A stretch of DNA of 64,000 bases from Planococcus wigleyi (GTDB lineage Bacteria; Bacillota; Bacilli; Bacillales_A; Planococcaceae): assembly GCF_014836985.1 (NCBI RefSeq), contig NZ_JACSPU010000001.1, forward strand, positions 961,855-1,025,854. Reading direction: 5' to 3'. The notes under the pieces were generated by a model that was not told the origin of the DNA, did no database searches, and was given only the letters and a program-made list of their open reading frames with translations. How positions within the stretch are numbered: position 1 is the first letter of the stretch; each line of letters starts with the position of its first letter. Position numbers and translations under genes: made by a program. This document shows positions 45,790 to 54,510 of the stretch, one piece after another.

Positions 45790-46590
45790 TTATCTTCCGC
45801 CCAACAAATCGAACAACCCGCCTGCAGCACTGCCTTCACCTTGCGAGCGGCCGGCAGGGTTTTGGGGAGCGGCTGCGAATACGCGGCTCGCCAGACGGCT
45901 GAATGGCATTGACTGGATCCAGACACTGCCCGGTCCACGAAGCGTAGCGAAGAACAACCCTTCGCCGCCGAACAAAGCAGTTTTGATGCCGGGAACGGTT
46001 TCGATATTATAGTCGACGTCGCCCGTCATCGCGACCAGGCAGCCGGTATCGACGCGCAGCACTTCGCCTTTTTGGAGATTTTTTCGGTAAATGGTGCCGC
46101 CTGCATGGACGAACGCTAAGCCGTCGCCTTCAAGTTTCTGCATGATGAATCCTTCTCCGCCAAAAAAGCCGGCACCGAGTTTGCGCTGAAATTCAACGCC
46201 GATGGACACGCCTTTTGCCGCTGCCAGGAAGGAATCTTTTTGGCAGATGATTTTGCCGTTCAGTACGCTCAAGTCCATCGGAATGATTTTGCCGGGATAA
46301 GGGGCCGCAAAAGACACATGGCGTTTTCCGGTCCCGTTATTGGTGAAGGCCGTCATAAACAGGCTCTCACCGGTGATGATGCGTTTTCCTGCACCCATCA
46401 GTTTGCCCATCAAGCCGCTGCCGCCGGAACTTTTGGAGCCGTCCCCAAAAATGGTTTCCATGGCGATGCCATCTTCCATCATCATCAAGGCACCCGCTTC
46501 TGCAATGACGGTTTCGGATGGATCCAGTTCCACTTCTACGAACTGCATATCGTCCCCATGAAGCTTAAAATCGATTTCATGATTATTCAT
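45790..46590 (-). CDS. TIGR00266/AIM24-family protein
   Basis: The 266-residue glycine-rich beta protein begins with DFKLHGDDMQFVEVELDPSE and has repeated strands of the AIM24 fold (AEAGALMMMEDGI, FGGEGFIMQKLEG, GDVDYNIETVPG). The C terminus is glycine- and serine-rich. Family members occur widely in bacteria with unknown biochemical role. ATG after GAGGAGG. No linked genes. Confidence 0.88.
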   Translation of the reverse strand: MNNHEIDFKLHGDDMQFVEVELDPSETVIAEAGALMMMEDGIAMETIFGDGSKSSGGSGLMGKLMGAGKRIITGESLFMTAFTNNGTGKRHVSFAAPYPGKIIPMDLSVLNGKIICQKDSFLAAAKGVSIGVEFQRKLGAGFFGGEGFIMQKLEGDGLAFVHAGGTIYRKNLQKGEVLRVDTGCLVAMTGDVDYNIETVPGIKTALFGGEGLFFATLRGPGSVWIQSMPFSRLASRVFAAAPQNPAGRSQGEGSAAGGLFDLLGGR

Positions 46591-46613
46591 TTTTTATTCC
46601 TCCTCGGTTTATT

Positions 46614-46777
46614 ATATAAGTTGAACTAAGAATCATCGCCTGCTGATATTCCTCAAACCAGCTCCGCTTTCCTACGGGCTTGCGCCGAAATCCCGCGGGA
46701 GTCTCCGCTGGTTTGCTCCATATCTTTTATGTATACAGTGGTAATTTGAAAGCTGGTTTCTATCGTTCAACTTATAT
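46614..46777. repeat. MITE-like element with 13-bp terminal inverted repeats, copy B
   Basis: ATATAAGTTGAAC (46614-46626) and its exact complement GTTCAACTTATAT (46765-46777) bound a 164-bp segment. Inside are nested palindromes: CAAACCAGC (46654-46662) and GCTGGTTTG (46707-46715), then CTCCATATCTTT. The latter also follows the palindrome of the copy at 59.5 kb. No coding frame is present. No target-site duplication is evident. Confidence 0.7.
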
Positions 46778-46864
46778 GGATATGTTATATAATGAATACG
46801 TCTAAAGAGCTGGAAAGTTTCATTAATTTGGGGCAGGAAAAAATAATAAGGAATGGAGCTGGAT

Positions 46865-47383
46865 ATGATGAATGCAGAGGATTGGATCACCCATTTGGAT
46901 ATGGCTGCGCACCCGGAGGGCGGATATTTCAAACAGTCTTTCGTCTCGCCTGAAAAAATCAGCCTGGATACGCATCCCGCCGAACGGAATTTGTATACCA
47001 GCATTTACTTTCTGCTAAGGTCGCAGGATGTTTCCCATTTCCACCGGCTGAAGTCTGATGAACTGTGGTATTTCCACGCGGGGCAGACCACTACGGTGCA
47101 TATTCTCGATGTTCAAGGGAATTACAGGGCAGAAAAATTAGGCTTGGATATAGCAGCGGGGGAACGGCCGCAGGTTTTAGTCGAGAAGGGCAGTATTTTC
47201 GGTTCGACTGTGGAGGCGGATGAGGCTTTTTCACTGGTAGGCTGCATGGTTTCGCCTGGATTTGACTTTGCGGACTTTGAATTGTTGCTGCAGGCGGAGC
47301 TGCTTGAACAGTTTCCGGATCAGGAACCCATCATCCGGAAATTGGCATATAAAAAATTGCCAGACACTCTATCAGGTCGGTAG
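46865..47383 (+). CDS. Cupin protein, DUF985/cupin_5 family
   Basis: The protein of about 172 residues shows the cupin_5 signature HPEGGYFKQSF and SHFHRLKSDELWYFHAG, with conserved histidines and glutamate that could hold a metal, and CMVSPGFDFADFEL near the end. Function of this family, related to yeast YML079w, is unknown though sugar binding has been suggested. I choose the ATG at 46865, six bases after GGAG; an ATG at 46853 is also in frame. Confidence 0.85.
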   Translation: MMNAEDWITHLDMAAHPEGGYFKQSFVSPEKISLDTHPAERNLYTSIYFLLRSQDVSHFHRLKSDELWYFHAGQTTTVHILDVQGNYRAEKLGLDIAAGERPQVLVEKGSIFGSTVEADEAFSLVGCMVSPGFDFADFELLLQAELLEQFPDQEPIIRKLAYKKLPDTLSGR

Positions 47384-47432
47384 GATAAATGCTAGACTTG
47401 TGGAAGACAAAGCAAAAGGGTGAGGGAGAACA

Positions 47433-47681
47433 ATGGGGAGTAGTTTATTGATTTTAATTATTGCAGTGGCGATTTTTGTGGGCATCGCCTCCAAGAAATT
47501 CTATGACCGGCCGTATATTGTGAACTTCGGCATCGCGGTCATGATGGCACTTCTGGTCATCCAGACTTTCCAAATGACACCGATCGGCGGGCTTGGCTAT
47601 GCCGCGATCATTCTCTGTTCGATCGCGTTTGTGTTCCAGCTGGTAATGGGGATTAAGAATTTAAAAACAGTCTCGCAATAG
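47433..47681 (+). CDS. Small membrane protein, three helices
   Basis: The 82-residue protein has hydrophobic segments at about 3-20, 30-46 and 51-73, with basic residues in the first loop (ASKKFYDRP) that probably face the cytoplasm. The ATG follows GTGAGGGAG. It may be co-transcribed with the cupin gene 49 bp upstream. No family recognised. Confidence 0.68.
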   Translation: MGSSLLILIIAVAIFVGIASKKFYDRPYIVNFGIAVMMALLVIQTFQMTPIGGLGYAAIILCSIAFVFQLVMGIKNLKTVSQ

Positions 47682-47758
47682 CAAAAAATACGTGTGTAAT
47701 TAATTGGTTTAGTTTGGAGTCGCTAAATACGAAATGTCTTTTGAATGTATATTATTGA

Positions 47759-47783
47759 GCACCGCTTTTAGCGGTGTTTTTTT
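47759..47783 (+). terminator. Rho-independent terminator
   Basis: GCACCGCT and AGCGGTGT enclose a short TTT loop and are followed by seven T. Confidence 0.88.
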
Positions 47784-47993
47784 GATGCTATCTATTAGGG
47801 ATTCACGGTGTACTGTAAACTGGCTGAAGTAATAAGGTCCTGAAATAAATTTGATGTGTAACTTTTGGGATTAATAGCCGACTAAATGATATAGAGATAG
47901 TCAGTTATGCAATTGAAGTCGAGACTAAGTCTTTCTCCCATTAAATCTGTTGTTTATAGTTGACTGTCTAGGTACTGAAAAAGGAGGGGTTCT

Positions 47994-48497
47994 TTGAAGA
48001 AATTAATCTTTATTCTATTTATTATCTCTCTAATCTTAATGCCTAAACCCGGTTTTACTTTATCGTGTGTGGAGCCTTCTCCGCCAGATATTGCTTTCGA
48101 TGAATACGATGCAGTGATAATAGGAATAGTAGTAAACATCAAAGAGAACCACAATGAAAAAATTTTAACAATAGCTGTTGATACAAGCTTTAAAGGTGTA
48201 GACGAAAACTTTATTACAGTAAAAGAAGATATCACTTGGGGGTCAAGTAAACTGAATAAAGGTTACTTGTATTATCTTAATAAAGAAGGAGAGAACTGGA
48301 TACATCCACTTTGTTCTCCGACAACAGATCATACCTATATAGCAGAGGAATTTTTTGCTGATAAAGAAACAATCACTTTACAGAATGTCGAGGTTGACGA
48401 AAATGGGTCGGAATATGGGATTTTTGTTGCTCTTTTGGCAGTAATAGTTGTGATTGTATTAACACTTCTTTTGATAAAAAAAAGAAAAAAGAAATAA
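47994..48497 (+). CDS. Surface-anchored protein with an NTR/TIMP-like domain
   Basis: The 167-residue protein has a signal peptide (about 1-22), then SCVEPSPPDIAFDEYDAVIIG, split as SCVEPSPPD and DAVIIGIVV, the cysteine-first beginning of netrin/TIMP-like OB-fold domains. A second cysteine lies in PLCSP. A C-terminal helix (about 142-161) with a KKRKKK tail anchors it in the membrane. The TTG start follows AAGGAGGGG. Function unknown. Confidence 0.75.
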   Translation: MKKLIFILFIISLILMPKPGFTLSCVEPSPPDIAFDEYDAVIIGIVVNIKENHNEKILTIAVDTSFKGVDENFITVKEDITWGSSKLNKGYLYYLNKEGENWIHPLCSPTTDHTYIAEEFFADKETITLQNVEVDENGSEYGIFVALLAVIVVIVLTLLLIKKRKKK

Positions 48498-48582
48498 TTT
48501 ATTGAGTTGCTGCTTTAATTGGAAACCAGAATTTTGATTTCTAAATAAGAAAGAGAAATACAGAAAAAGCTAATTTATAAAT

Positions 48583-48618
48583 AGAGATGCACAATCAAAA
48601 TTTTGATTGTTCATCTCT
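48583..48618. terminator. Long near-perfect dyad after the NTR-like gene
   Basis: AGAGATGCACAATCAAAA and TTTTGATTGTTCATCTCT pair over 18 positions with one mismatch and no loop. It is followed by TTTC only, so it could be a terminator or a protein-binding dyad. Confidence 0.55.
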
Positions 48619-48705
48619 TTCAGGGTGACACTGCGTTTTTGTAAACCAAAACCAAATGATTATGAATGTGTTATTCAAATGGTTCTTCATTAGAGAAAGG
48701 GTAAC

Positions 48706-49350
48706 TCATAACCGGTTTAATGCATCCTCGATGTCCTGCTCTCCAGAAATGATTTCAAATGTTTTATTGTAAGTATGTTCATTCGCCAAAGCATGCAAAA
48801 GGACACTGGCGACATCTTCCCGGGGAATTTCACCGGAATCCAAGTTCTCAGTCGCTAGAATTTTGCCGGTTCCCGGATCGTTTGTCAAAAGGCCGGGACG
48901 GATGATGGTATAGACCAACCCGCTGGCGCGCAGAATGTTATCCGCGTGGTGTTTGGCTACATAATAATGGGCCATATCTTCTTTCCACATTTCCCGTTTA
49001 TCAGCATTGATGGCGCTGATCATCAGAAATCGCTCTGTGCCTGTTTGTTCAGCAGCTTCAATTGTTTTTGCAGCGCCGTCCAAATCGATCAGCAAAGTTT
49101 TGTCCGCGCCGGTTCCGCCGCCGCTGCCGGCAGTGAATACGACAGCGTCGCAATCTTTCATAGCGTCTGCAATCTCCTCAACACTGCCTTCTAAGCTCGT
49201 TAATACGGATTCAACACCGAGACTATTGAAAAAACTGATTTGCTCTTCTTTGCGGATCATTGCTTTGGGCGTGTGTTCTTCACTGTCCGCCAGCATTTTT
49301 ACAAAATGCCTACCGATTTGTCCGTTTGCCCCGACTACCAACACTTTCAT
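48706..49350 (-). CDS. NAD(P)-binding SDR-like protein (YhfK/NmrA type)
   Basis: The protein of about 214 residues begins MKVLVVGANGQIGRHFVKML, the dinucleotide-binding motif of atypical SDR proteins, with AVVFTAGSGGG and the YYVAKHHAD active-site-like motif. It resembles B. subtilis YhfK (214 residues), an NAD(P)-binding sugar epimerase-like protein of unknown role. I choose the ATG at 49350, which has GAGGGG nine bases upstream. Confidence 0.83.
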   Translation of the reverse strand: MKVLVVGANGQIGRHFVKMLADSEEHTPKAMIRKEEQISFFNSLGVESVLTSLEGSVEEIADAMKDCDAVVFTAGSGGGTGADKTLLIDLDGAAKTIEAAEQTGTERFLMISAINADKREMWKEDMAHYYVAKHHADNILRASGLVYTIIRPGLLTNDPGTGKILATENLDSGEIPREDVASVLLHALANEHTYNKTFEIISGEQDIEDALNRL

Positions 49351-49545
49351 CCTGATCAACCCCTCTGCAATTTTCTTCTCTTTTCCATCATATATACCCT
49401 AACAGATCTATTTCAAGCAAATGGGGCTTTTATTAAATCTGAAAAATGCCAATATGAAGAAAAGGGGACTTTCTTCTCAAGTTAAGTTTAGTATAATGGG
49501 AGATATCTCAATGATTTTACTGCTACTGATTTTAGGAGGAAGACA

Positions 49546-49752
49546 ATGAACCCGACCACAGAATCAAAGACGATAAAGATGAAGGAGACTGCTCGCAAAA
49601 GAGAAACACCACCGGATTTCTCCCAGTTTAAAGGGGAGAGATTGGACAAAGAACCGAGCCGTTTTCTCGAAATAATGGGACATGCGGTATGGTTTTGCGT
49701 AGGTGCTGCTGTTTTAATGGCAATGATTTTTTCCTTGTTTTATTTCGTTTAA
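49546..49752 (+). CDS. Small single-helix membrane protein
   Basis: The 68-residue protein has a charged N-terminal half (KTIKMKETARKRETPP) and one C-terminal hydrophobic helix (about 46-67). The ATG follows AGGAGGAAG. It lies 21 bp before the LD-carboxypeptidase gene and may be co-transcribed. Confidence 0.65.
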   Translation: MNPTTESKTIKMKETARKRETPPDFSQFKGERLDKEPSRFLEIMGHAVWFCVGAAVLMAMIFSLFYFV

Positions 49753-49773
49753 CTTGAAAAGGGGGACTATTGG

Positions 49774-50784
49774 ATGATTCGTTATCCTGCTACTACTTTC
49801 AAAACAATCGGCATTACAGCACCATCATCAGGGGTGGGGAAAGAACAGCATCATCTGCTGGAGCAGGCCATTGCCCGCCAACAACAAAATGGCTTCGATA
49901 TAAAAACCGGGAAGACGGCCTGGACACAAGAGTTTGCCAAATCGGCTCCTGCCAAAAAGCGGGCGGCTGAATTCATGGACATGATGAATGATCCGGGAAT
50001 CGATTTCATTTTCCCGCCATGGGGCGGTGAATTGCTGATTGAAATGCTGGAGTATGTAGACTTCTCCCAAATCCAGCCGAAATGGGTGCTCGGGTACTCG
50101 GATCTCAGTGTCTTGCTGCTGGCCATTACTTTAAAAACGGGAATAGCCACAGCGCACGGAACGAACATCGTGGATCTGCGGGGCGAAAAAAGTGACGAAA
50201 CGACGCGGCAGTGGCTGACAGTTCTTCAAACCGAGGCGGGGAAATCCGTTTCTCAGCATTCTTCGGCGCTTTATCAGAAGGAATGGAATCATTCGAATCC
50301 ATCGCCAGTCGTCTATCACCTGACGGAACCGACCGAATGGAAAACGGTTTCCGGCAACGAGGAAAACTTTGCAGGCCGCCTGTTGGGCGGGTGTATCGAT
50401 GTCGTCCGGCACATCATCGGCACGCCATACGGGGGAGTACCAGCTTTTCGGGAACAGCATATTCCGGGAGAACAGGTTGTCTGGTTCCTGGAGAATTGTG
50501 AAATGTCCGTTGCGGACTTGAAACGTTCGCTGACACAAATGAAATATGCCGGCTGGTTCGACAATTGTGCGGGCATTTTATTTGGAAGAAGTGCAGCGAA
50601 TGAGCCGGTCGAAGGCTATACCGCCGAAAAAATGTACCAGGATCTTGCAGAAGACCTCAATCTGCCGATTGCCTATGATATCGATTTAGGCCATATGCCC
50701 CCGCAAATCACTTTTGTTAACGGCGCTTATGCAGAAATCCGAGTCGCCGACGGCAAAGGAACAGTGGAGCAGGAATTCAGGTGA
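49774..50784 (+). CDS. LD-carboxypeptidase (peptidase S66, MccF-like)
   Basis: The 336-residue protein has ITAPSSGVG at the start, PPWGGE, the serine nucleophile motif GYSDLSVLL near residue 109, and AHGTN. These are S66 peptidase features. Such enzymes trim tetrapeptides in cell-wall recycling or, in the MccF branch, inactivate microcin C by cleaving its amide bond. The sequence looks closer to MccF than to LdcA, which is a family judgement. ATG after AAAGGGGGAC. Confidence 0.85.
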   Translation: MIRYPATTFKTIGITAPSSGVGKEQHHLLEQAIARQQQNGFDIKTGKTAWTQEFAKSAPAKKRAAEFMDMMNDPGIDFIFPPWGGELLIEMLEYVDFSQIQPKWVLGYSDLSVLLLAITLKTGIATAHGTNIVDLRGEKSDETTRQWLTVLQTEAGKSVSQHSSALYQKEWNHSNPSPVVYHLTEPTEWKTVSGNEENFAGRLLGGCIDVVRHIIGTPYGGVPAFREQHIPGEQVVWFLENCEMSVADLKRSLTQMKYAGWFDNCAGILFGRSAANEPVEGYTAEKMYQDLAEDLNLPIAYDIDLGHMPPQITFVNGAYAEIRVADGKGTVEQEFR

Positions 50785-50799
50785 AAAGGATGTCTGTAC

Positions 50800-51297
50800 A
50801 TGGAGATAAGAAAGCTCAATGCCAATGACGCACAACTTTATTACGATTTACGGATTGAAGCATTAACAAACAGCCCGGATGTTTTCGCTACTAGGCTGGA
50901 AGATGCAGTGAAAAGACCGGTAGAACAGACGGCAGAGAGCTTGGCCTTGGAACATGCCGTCACTTTTGGTGCATTTGCAGATGGGGATTTATGCGGTAAC
51001 GTCACTTTACTGCGCAACACCGCGCCTAAGATGGACCACCGGGCATCGGTCGTGGCGGTCTATGTAACGCCTTCAGCAAGAGGCAAAGGCATAGCGCGGC
51101 GATTGATGCAGCAACTCCTTGATTATGCGGCTGGTTGGCAAGGGCTGGAGCGGCTGGACCTGATGGTTGCTAGTGAAAATCTGCAGGCGATCGAATTGTA
51201 CGAGAAGCTTGGCTTTGAAAAATACGGAACAGAAATCCGTGCCATGAAAATCGGCGAGAAGTACATCGATGAAGACATGATGGTAAAGTTTATCTGA
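50800..51297 (+). CDS. GNAT-family N-acetyltransferase
   Basis: The 165-residue protein has the acetyl-CoA-binding region VYVTPSARGKGIARRLMQQLL near residue 88, given here in parts as VYVTPS and RGKGIARRLMQQLL, and ELYEKLGFEKYG near the end. It follows the S66 peptidase gene at 15 bp; MccF-type and GNAT genes both can detoxify peptide-nucleotide antibiotics, but a shared role here is only a suggestion. Confidence 0.87.
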   Translation: MEIRKLNANDAQLYYDLRIEALTNSPDVFATRLEDAVKRPVEQTAESLALEHAVTFGAFADGDLCGNVTLLRNTAPKMDHRASVVAVYVTPSARGKGIARRLMQQLLDYAAGWQGLERLDLMVASENLQAIELYEKLGFEKYGTEIRAMKIGEKYIDEDMMVKFI

Positions 51298-51422
51298 TTG
51301 ATTTTGGAGCTTGCTGTCAAGCCTGTCCATTTTTGTGATAAATCCGGCTGTATTTAAAGCATTCATTCGAAATAGAGCTGCTGGACACCAATCAGCACCG
51401 CCAATAAGTGCTGGAGAGATGA

Positions 51423-51457
51423 AAGAAGGGTATCGGCACAACGCCGATACCCTTCTT
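51423..51457 (-). terminator. Terminator after the sugar dehydrogenase gene
   Basis: AAGAAGGGTATCGGC and its perfect 15-bp complement enclose ACAAC. It lies 2 bp past the minus-strand stop codon. Confidence 0.88.
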
Positions 51458-51458
51458 G

Positions 51459-52469
51459 CTATTCATTCAATTTGTAAAGCTTGTCATCGCCGTCTGCCGG
51501 AGTGCCGCGCCCATCGGTATTATTGGAAATGAAGTAAAGCGAGTCGCCATCCGAAAAGACATCCCGCACACGCCCGAAGCCTTCAATCGAATCCGTCACT
51601 TCGGCACTTTCCGGATCCAGCACGTTAATCGCGGTTCCGCGGAGGGCTGCTACGTAAAGAGAACCGTTGTGGATGTCGATGCCGCTCGGAGCCCATGTCT
51701 CATCGGAACCCGTTGTGAAGAACGGCGACACCATGCCTTCTTCAGACGCGTCACCTTCAATGGCCGGCCAACCGTAATTATGGCCTTCTTCGATGATATT
51801 GATTTCATCATTCGCTGATTGGCCATGTTCAGAAGCATACATGGTATCTCCGTCCCAAGTGATTCCCTGCGGATTGCGATGGCCGTGCGAATAAATCTCG
51901 AATTCATCCAAGTTGTTCAATTTCAATAGTTTGCCGTTGACGGAAGCAAGGTCCTGGGCAAGGTCAGGTGTGGAAGCATCGCCGACCGTTGCGAAAAGAG
52001 TGCCATTTTCATCCAGCTCGAGTCTGCCGCCATGATGGACATTGCCTGTCGGAATTCCTTCTAAAAGCACTTCGTTTTCCCGCCACTGTCCATTGTCCAA
52101 CTGCATGGTGACGATTTTATTGTAGTCATTGCCATCGCGTTCGTAGACATAATAACCATACGCTTCCTGGCTTTCATCAAAATCCTGTTTTAACACAAAG
52201 CCCAGAAATCCGGCTTCGGCTGCGCTGGAAAGAGAGTCCGAAAAGCTGACTTTCTGCCGTGTAAGTGCGCCTTCTTCATCTATATAGGCAACAGTGCCTG
52301 CACGTTCTGAAATATAAAATTCATCACCGGTTTTATTGATTGCCCAAGGTGCCTCAAGTCCTGTCGCTATTTCATCGAAAGGAGCCGTCGCTTCTTCCGG
52401 ATTGGGTGCGGCATTGTTGCAGCCTGCCAGCAGCAATAGGATAATTGAGGGAGTCCATATTTTTTTCAC
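51459..52469 (-). CDS. PQQ-type sugar dehydrogenase lipoprotein (GDH/sorbosone family)
   Basis: The 336-residue protein has a signal peptide with lipobox LLAGC, then the beta-propeller of soluble-glucose-dehydrogenase-like proteins: GLEAPWAI, ISERAGTVAYI, HHGGRLELDENG, SHGHRNPQGITWD and GHNYGWPAIEG. These hold the PQQ- and calcium-binding residues of the family. It should oxidise sugars at the cell surface if PQQ is available. The GTG start follows AAAGGAGG. Confidence 0.88.
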   Translation of the reverse strand: MKKIWTPSIILLLLAGCNNAAPNPEEATAPFDEIATGLEAPWAINKTGDEFYISERAGTVAYIDEEGALTRQKVSFSDSLSSAAEAGFLGFVLKQDFDESQEAYGYYVYERDGNDYNKIVTMQLDNGQWRENEVLLEGIPTGNVHHGGRLELDENGTLFATVGDASTPDLAQDLASVNGKLLKLNNLDEFEIYSHGHRNPQGITWDGDTMYASEHGQSANDEINIIEEGHNYGWPAIEGDASEEGMVSPFFTTGSDETWAPSGIDIHNGSLYVAALRGTAINVLDPESAEVTDSIEGFGRVRDVFSDGDSLYFISNNTDGRGTPADGDDKLYKLNE

Positions 52470-52544
52470 AAAGAAAACCTCCTTTTTTCCATGATAAATG
52501 AAGAGCCAGCTGATAGGAAATAATTAAGCGAAGAAGGTGAATCC

Positions 52545-52667
52545 ATGCCATTGTTGAAAGACGTCAAAGAACAAGAAGAAATCCGAAAGAAACAAAACCT
52601 GATCCGCATCATCACCTGGGTCATCGTCGCCATCGTTTTGGTGCTGGTCTGGTATTTCACGAAATAG
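52545..52667 (+). CDS. 40-residue single-helix membrane protein
   Basis: The frame begins MPLLKDVKEQEEIRKKQN and continues into a hydrophobic helix ending WYFTK. GAAGAAGGTG lies upstream of the ATG. A charged, helical N terminus followed by one membrane span is common among small Bacillales membrane proteins. Unknown function. Confidence 0.55.
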   Translation: MPLLKDVKEQEEIRKKQNLIRIITWVIVAIVLVLVWYFTK

Positions 52668-52712
52668 TCTTCCGCCATAACAAATCCAGCGTATTTCTAA
52701 AGATTTTTTAAA

Positions 52713-52748
52713 CAAAAAAACCTTAAACAGCTCAAGGCTGTTCAAGGT
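52713..52748 (-). terminator. Terminator after the minus-strand membrane protein gene
   Basis: On the minus strand CCTTGAACAGC pairs with GCTGTTTAAGG (one mismatch) around CTTGA, followed by seven T. Confidence 0.8.
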
Positions 52749-52758
52749 CAGTGCCAGC

Positions 52759-53076
52759 TTAGGCTGGCTTTTTTTTCGTCTGCAGCAATTCGATGATCAC
52801 CAATCCGAGTGCAATACCCAATAGGATGTTGATGATTAACGGATCCAAATACTGGTCACGGAAAATCGTTGCCACAGTCAGTATGTAAAAAGCCGCTTGT
52901 GTGATTTTGGCAATGGGTGGAATGGCATCTTTCGGATAGCGGATGCGCGCCAGTTGGAACACAAGAAATGCCACCAGCAGCACCAAATAATACGGCCATG
53001 ACAAGACCTCAACCACGTTGTTGATCACCGCGAAAACCAGCAGCGGAATAAAATAAAACAAAACCGATTTCACCAT
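52759..53076 (-). CDS. Membrane protein, four helices
   Basis: The 105-residue protein has four hydrophobic segments covering most of its length and ends KKKPA. It lies 17 bp after another small membrane gene on the same strand, suggesting an operon of two. A terminator follows. No family recognised. Confidence 0.7.
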   Translation of the reverse strand: MVKSVLFYFIPLLVFAVINNVVEVLSWPYYLVLLVAFLVFQLARIRYPKDAIPPIAKITQAAFYILTVATIFRDQYLDPLIINILLGIALGLVIIELLQTKKKPA

Positions 53077-53093
53077 TCAAGCCTCTTTTCCAC

Positions 53094-53303
53094 TTATTTT
53101 TTCGTGTTGTCCTGCTGTTTGCGTGCTACAAGCAAGTACAGGTTGTAGATGGAGAATATCACGGCAACCGTGACGATCAGGACCGAAATCATCGGATAGA
53201 CAGAGACTCCGTTTTGCATCATTTCAATGATTCGTGTATAGACGATCCACGGACCGATGACCAAAATGAAAATATCGAGTGCAGTGCCAAGTTTAGTTCT
53301 CAT
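53094..53303 (-). CDS. Small membrane protein, two helices
   Basis: The 69-residue protein has hydrophobic segments at about 8-25 and 38-61 and a polar tail (ARKQQDNTKK). TGGAGGAAC precedes the ATG. It is the first gene of the pair with the four-helix protein. No family recognised. Confidence 0.7.
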   Translation of the reverse strand: MRTKLGTALDIFILVIGPWIVYTRIIEMMQNGVSVYPMISVLIVTVAVIFSIYNLYLLVARKQQDNTKK

Positions 53304-53420
53304 AAAGTTCCTCCAATAAAAGATGATAGGTTAATCTTATCAGACTTTGCCGGCTGAGTATGCATAGAAACCAAAGCAGCCGCCCTCAAAAATGAGAACG
53401 GCCGCCACAAGATGGACAGA

Positions 53421-53810
53421 TTATTTATGAGCGCGAAGTTCCGTACGGGCAAGGGCGTCCGCTGCCCGGTTCTGTGAGTCCGGAATCCATTTGATAAAGC
53501 AGAAATCGAAGTAGTCGCCGATTTCCAATGCTTGTGCCAACAATGGCTTGAACTTCGGATTTTTGATCGAGCCTCTTTCAAAAGCATCCACCGTCACCTG
53601 TGAATCGGACTTGATGGAGACCATGCCCGAAGTCAGGCCCTTCGCCAGTTCCAATCCTTTTACCAGTGCAGTGAATTCTGCCGTATGATTGTCCATTTCA
53701 CCCACATATTCGCTCCAGTGGATCAAATGGCCTTCACCTCTAATGAAAACACCAACTGCGCTGACTTGCGGAGAACCTGCAGTCGCCGCATCCACAAAAA
53801 CTTCCAGCAT
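53421..53810 (-). CDS. ypdQ: RNase HI-like protein (YpdQ/YpeP type)
   Basis: The 129-residue protein has the RNase H fold with the acidic residues expected at the active site: Asp7 (VFVDAAT), Glu45 (HTAEFTAL), Asp69 (KSDSQ) and Asp near residue 119 (ADALAR). It could cleave RNA in RNA-DNA hybrids, though the B. subtilis relatives show little or no activity as reported. The gene follows the queuosine-precursor transporter gene by 8 bp, as ypdQ follows ypdP in B. subtilis. Confidence 0.83.
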   Translation of the reverse strand: MLEVFVDAATAGSPQVSAVGVFIRGEGHLIHWSEYVGEMDNHTAEFTALVKGLELAKGLTSGMVSIKSDSQVTVDAFERGSIKNPKFKPLLAQALEIGDYFDFCFIKWIPDSQNRAADALARTELRAHK

Positions 53811-53818
53811 AGAATCAC

Positions 53819-54502
53819 CTACTTTTCATCAATGGGTTTGATTGCTTTCGCAAGGTAGCCGAACGGCGTTGACATAATAGAGACGACAAATTTAAGGACG
53901 TACGTCGAAATGAAAATTTGAAGCCAGACATCGAACGGGAACACGCCCCAGAAAGCAATGGAAGTGAAAATTAAGGTATCCAGCAACTGACTGGTCAAAG
54001 TCGATCCATTGTTGCGGATCCAAAATTGGCTGTCTTTCGGGAACATTCTGCGCAGCGCGCTGAAAATGATGACATCCAAATGCTGGCTGGTGAGATAGGC
54101 CACCATGCTGCCGATGGCAATTTGCGGAATCAGTCCGAATACGGTTTCCAGTGAACCTTGTGCAAAATCACTTTCAGCCGGTATGAACTTGATGCCGAAT
54201 TGCATGACGAGCACCATGATAAGCAGGGAAGAAAAACCGAGCCACACTGCTTTTTTGGCTTCTTTCTTGCCGTACTTTTCGTTCAGGATATCGGTTGCCA
54301 GGAAAGTCGAGGCATACAGGCTGTTGCCCAATGTAGCCGTCAAACCGATGATTTCAATGGTTTTGGTCACTTGGATATTGGCCAGCACCGTGGAAATAGC
54401 CACCCAGGCGAACAATCCTGTCTTTCCGAAAAATTTATACATGATCAATAAAAGTACAAAGTTGAACAAGGCAAAGCCCAGTCCCCAAAATTCATTAAAC
54501 AA
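53819..54502 (-). CDS. ypdP: Queuosine precursor transporter (YpdP/QPTR, VUT family)
   Basis: The protein of 227 residues has about six membrane helices and the family segments NIQVTKTIEI, DILNEKYGKKEA and DTLIFTSIAFWG. It imports preQ0/preQ1-type queuosine precursors or related bases. The frame is open for a further 124 codons upstream, but I choose the TTG at 54502: AAGGAGG lies eight bases before it, and that site is the end of a preQ1-I riboswitch. The upstream extension would overlap the riboswitch and is unlike the family. Confidence 0.88.
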   Translation of the reverse strand: MFNEFWGLGFALFNFVLLLIMYKFFGKTGLFAWVAISTVLANIQVTKTIEIIGLTATLGNSLYASTFLATDILNEKYGKKEAKKAVWLGFSSLLIMVLVMQFGIKFIPAESDFAQGSLETVFGLIPQIAIGSMVAYLTSQHLDVIIFSALRRMFPKDSQFWIRNNGSTLTSQLLDTLIFTSIAFWGVFPFDVWLQIFISTYVLKFVVSIMSTPFGYLAKAIKPIDEK

Positions 54503-54510
54503 AAAAACTT

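Noticed and set aside
53370..53410. Terminator after the RNase H-like gene
   Set aside because: The stem has several mismatches and no T run, so I could not support it.
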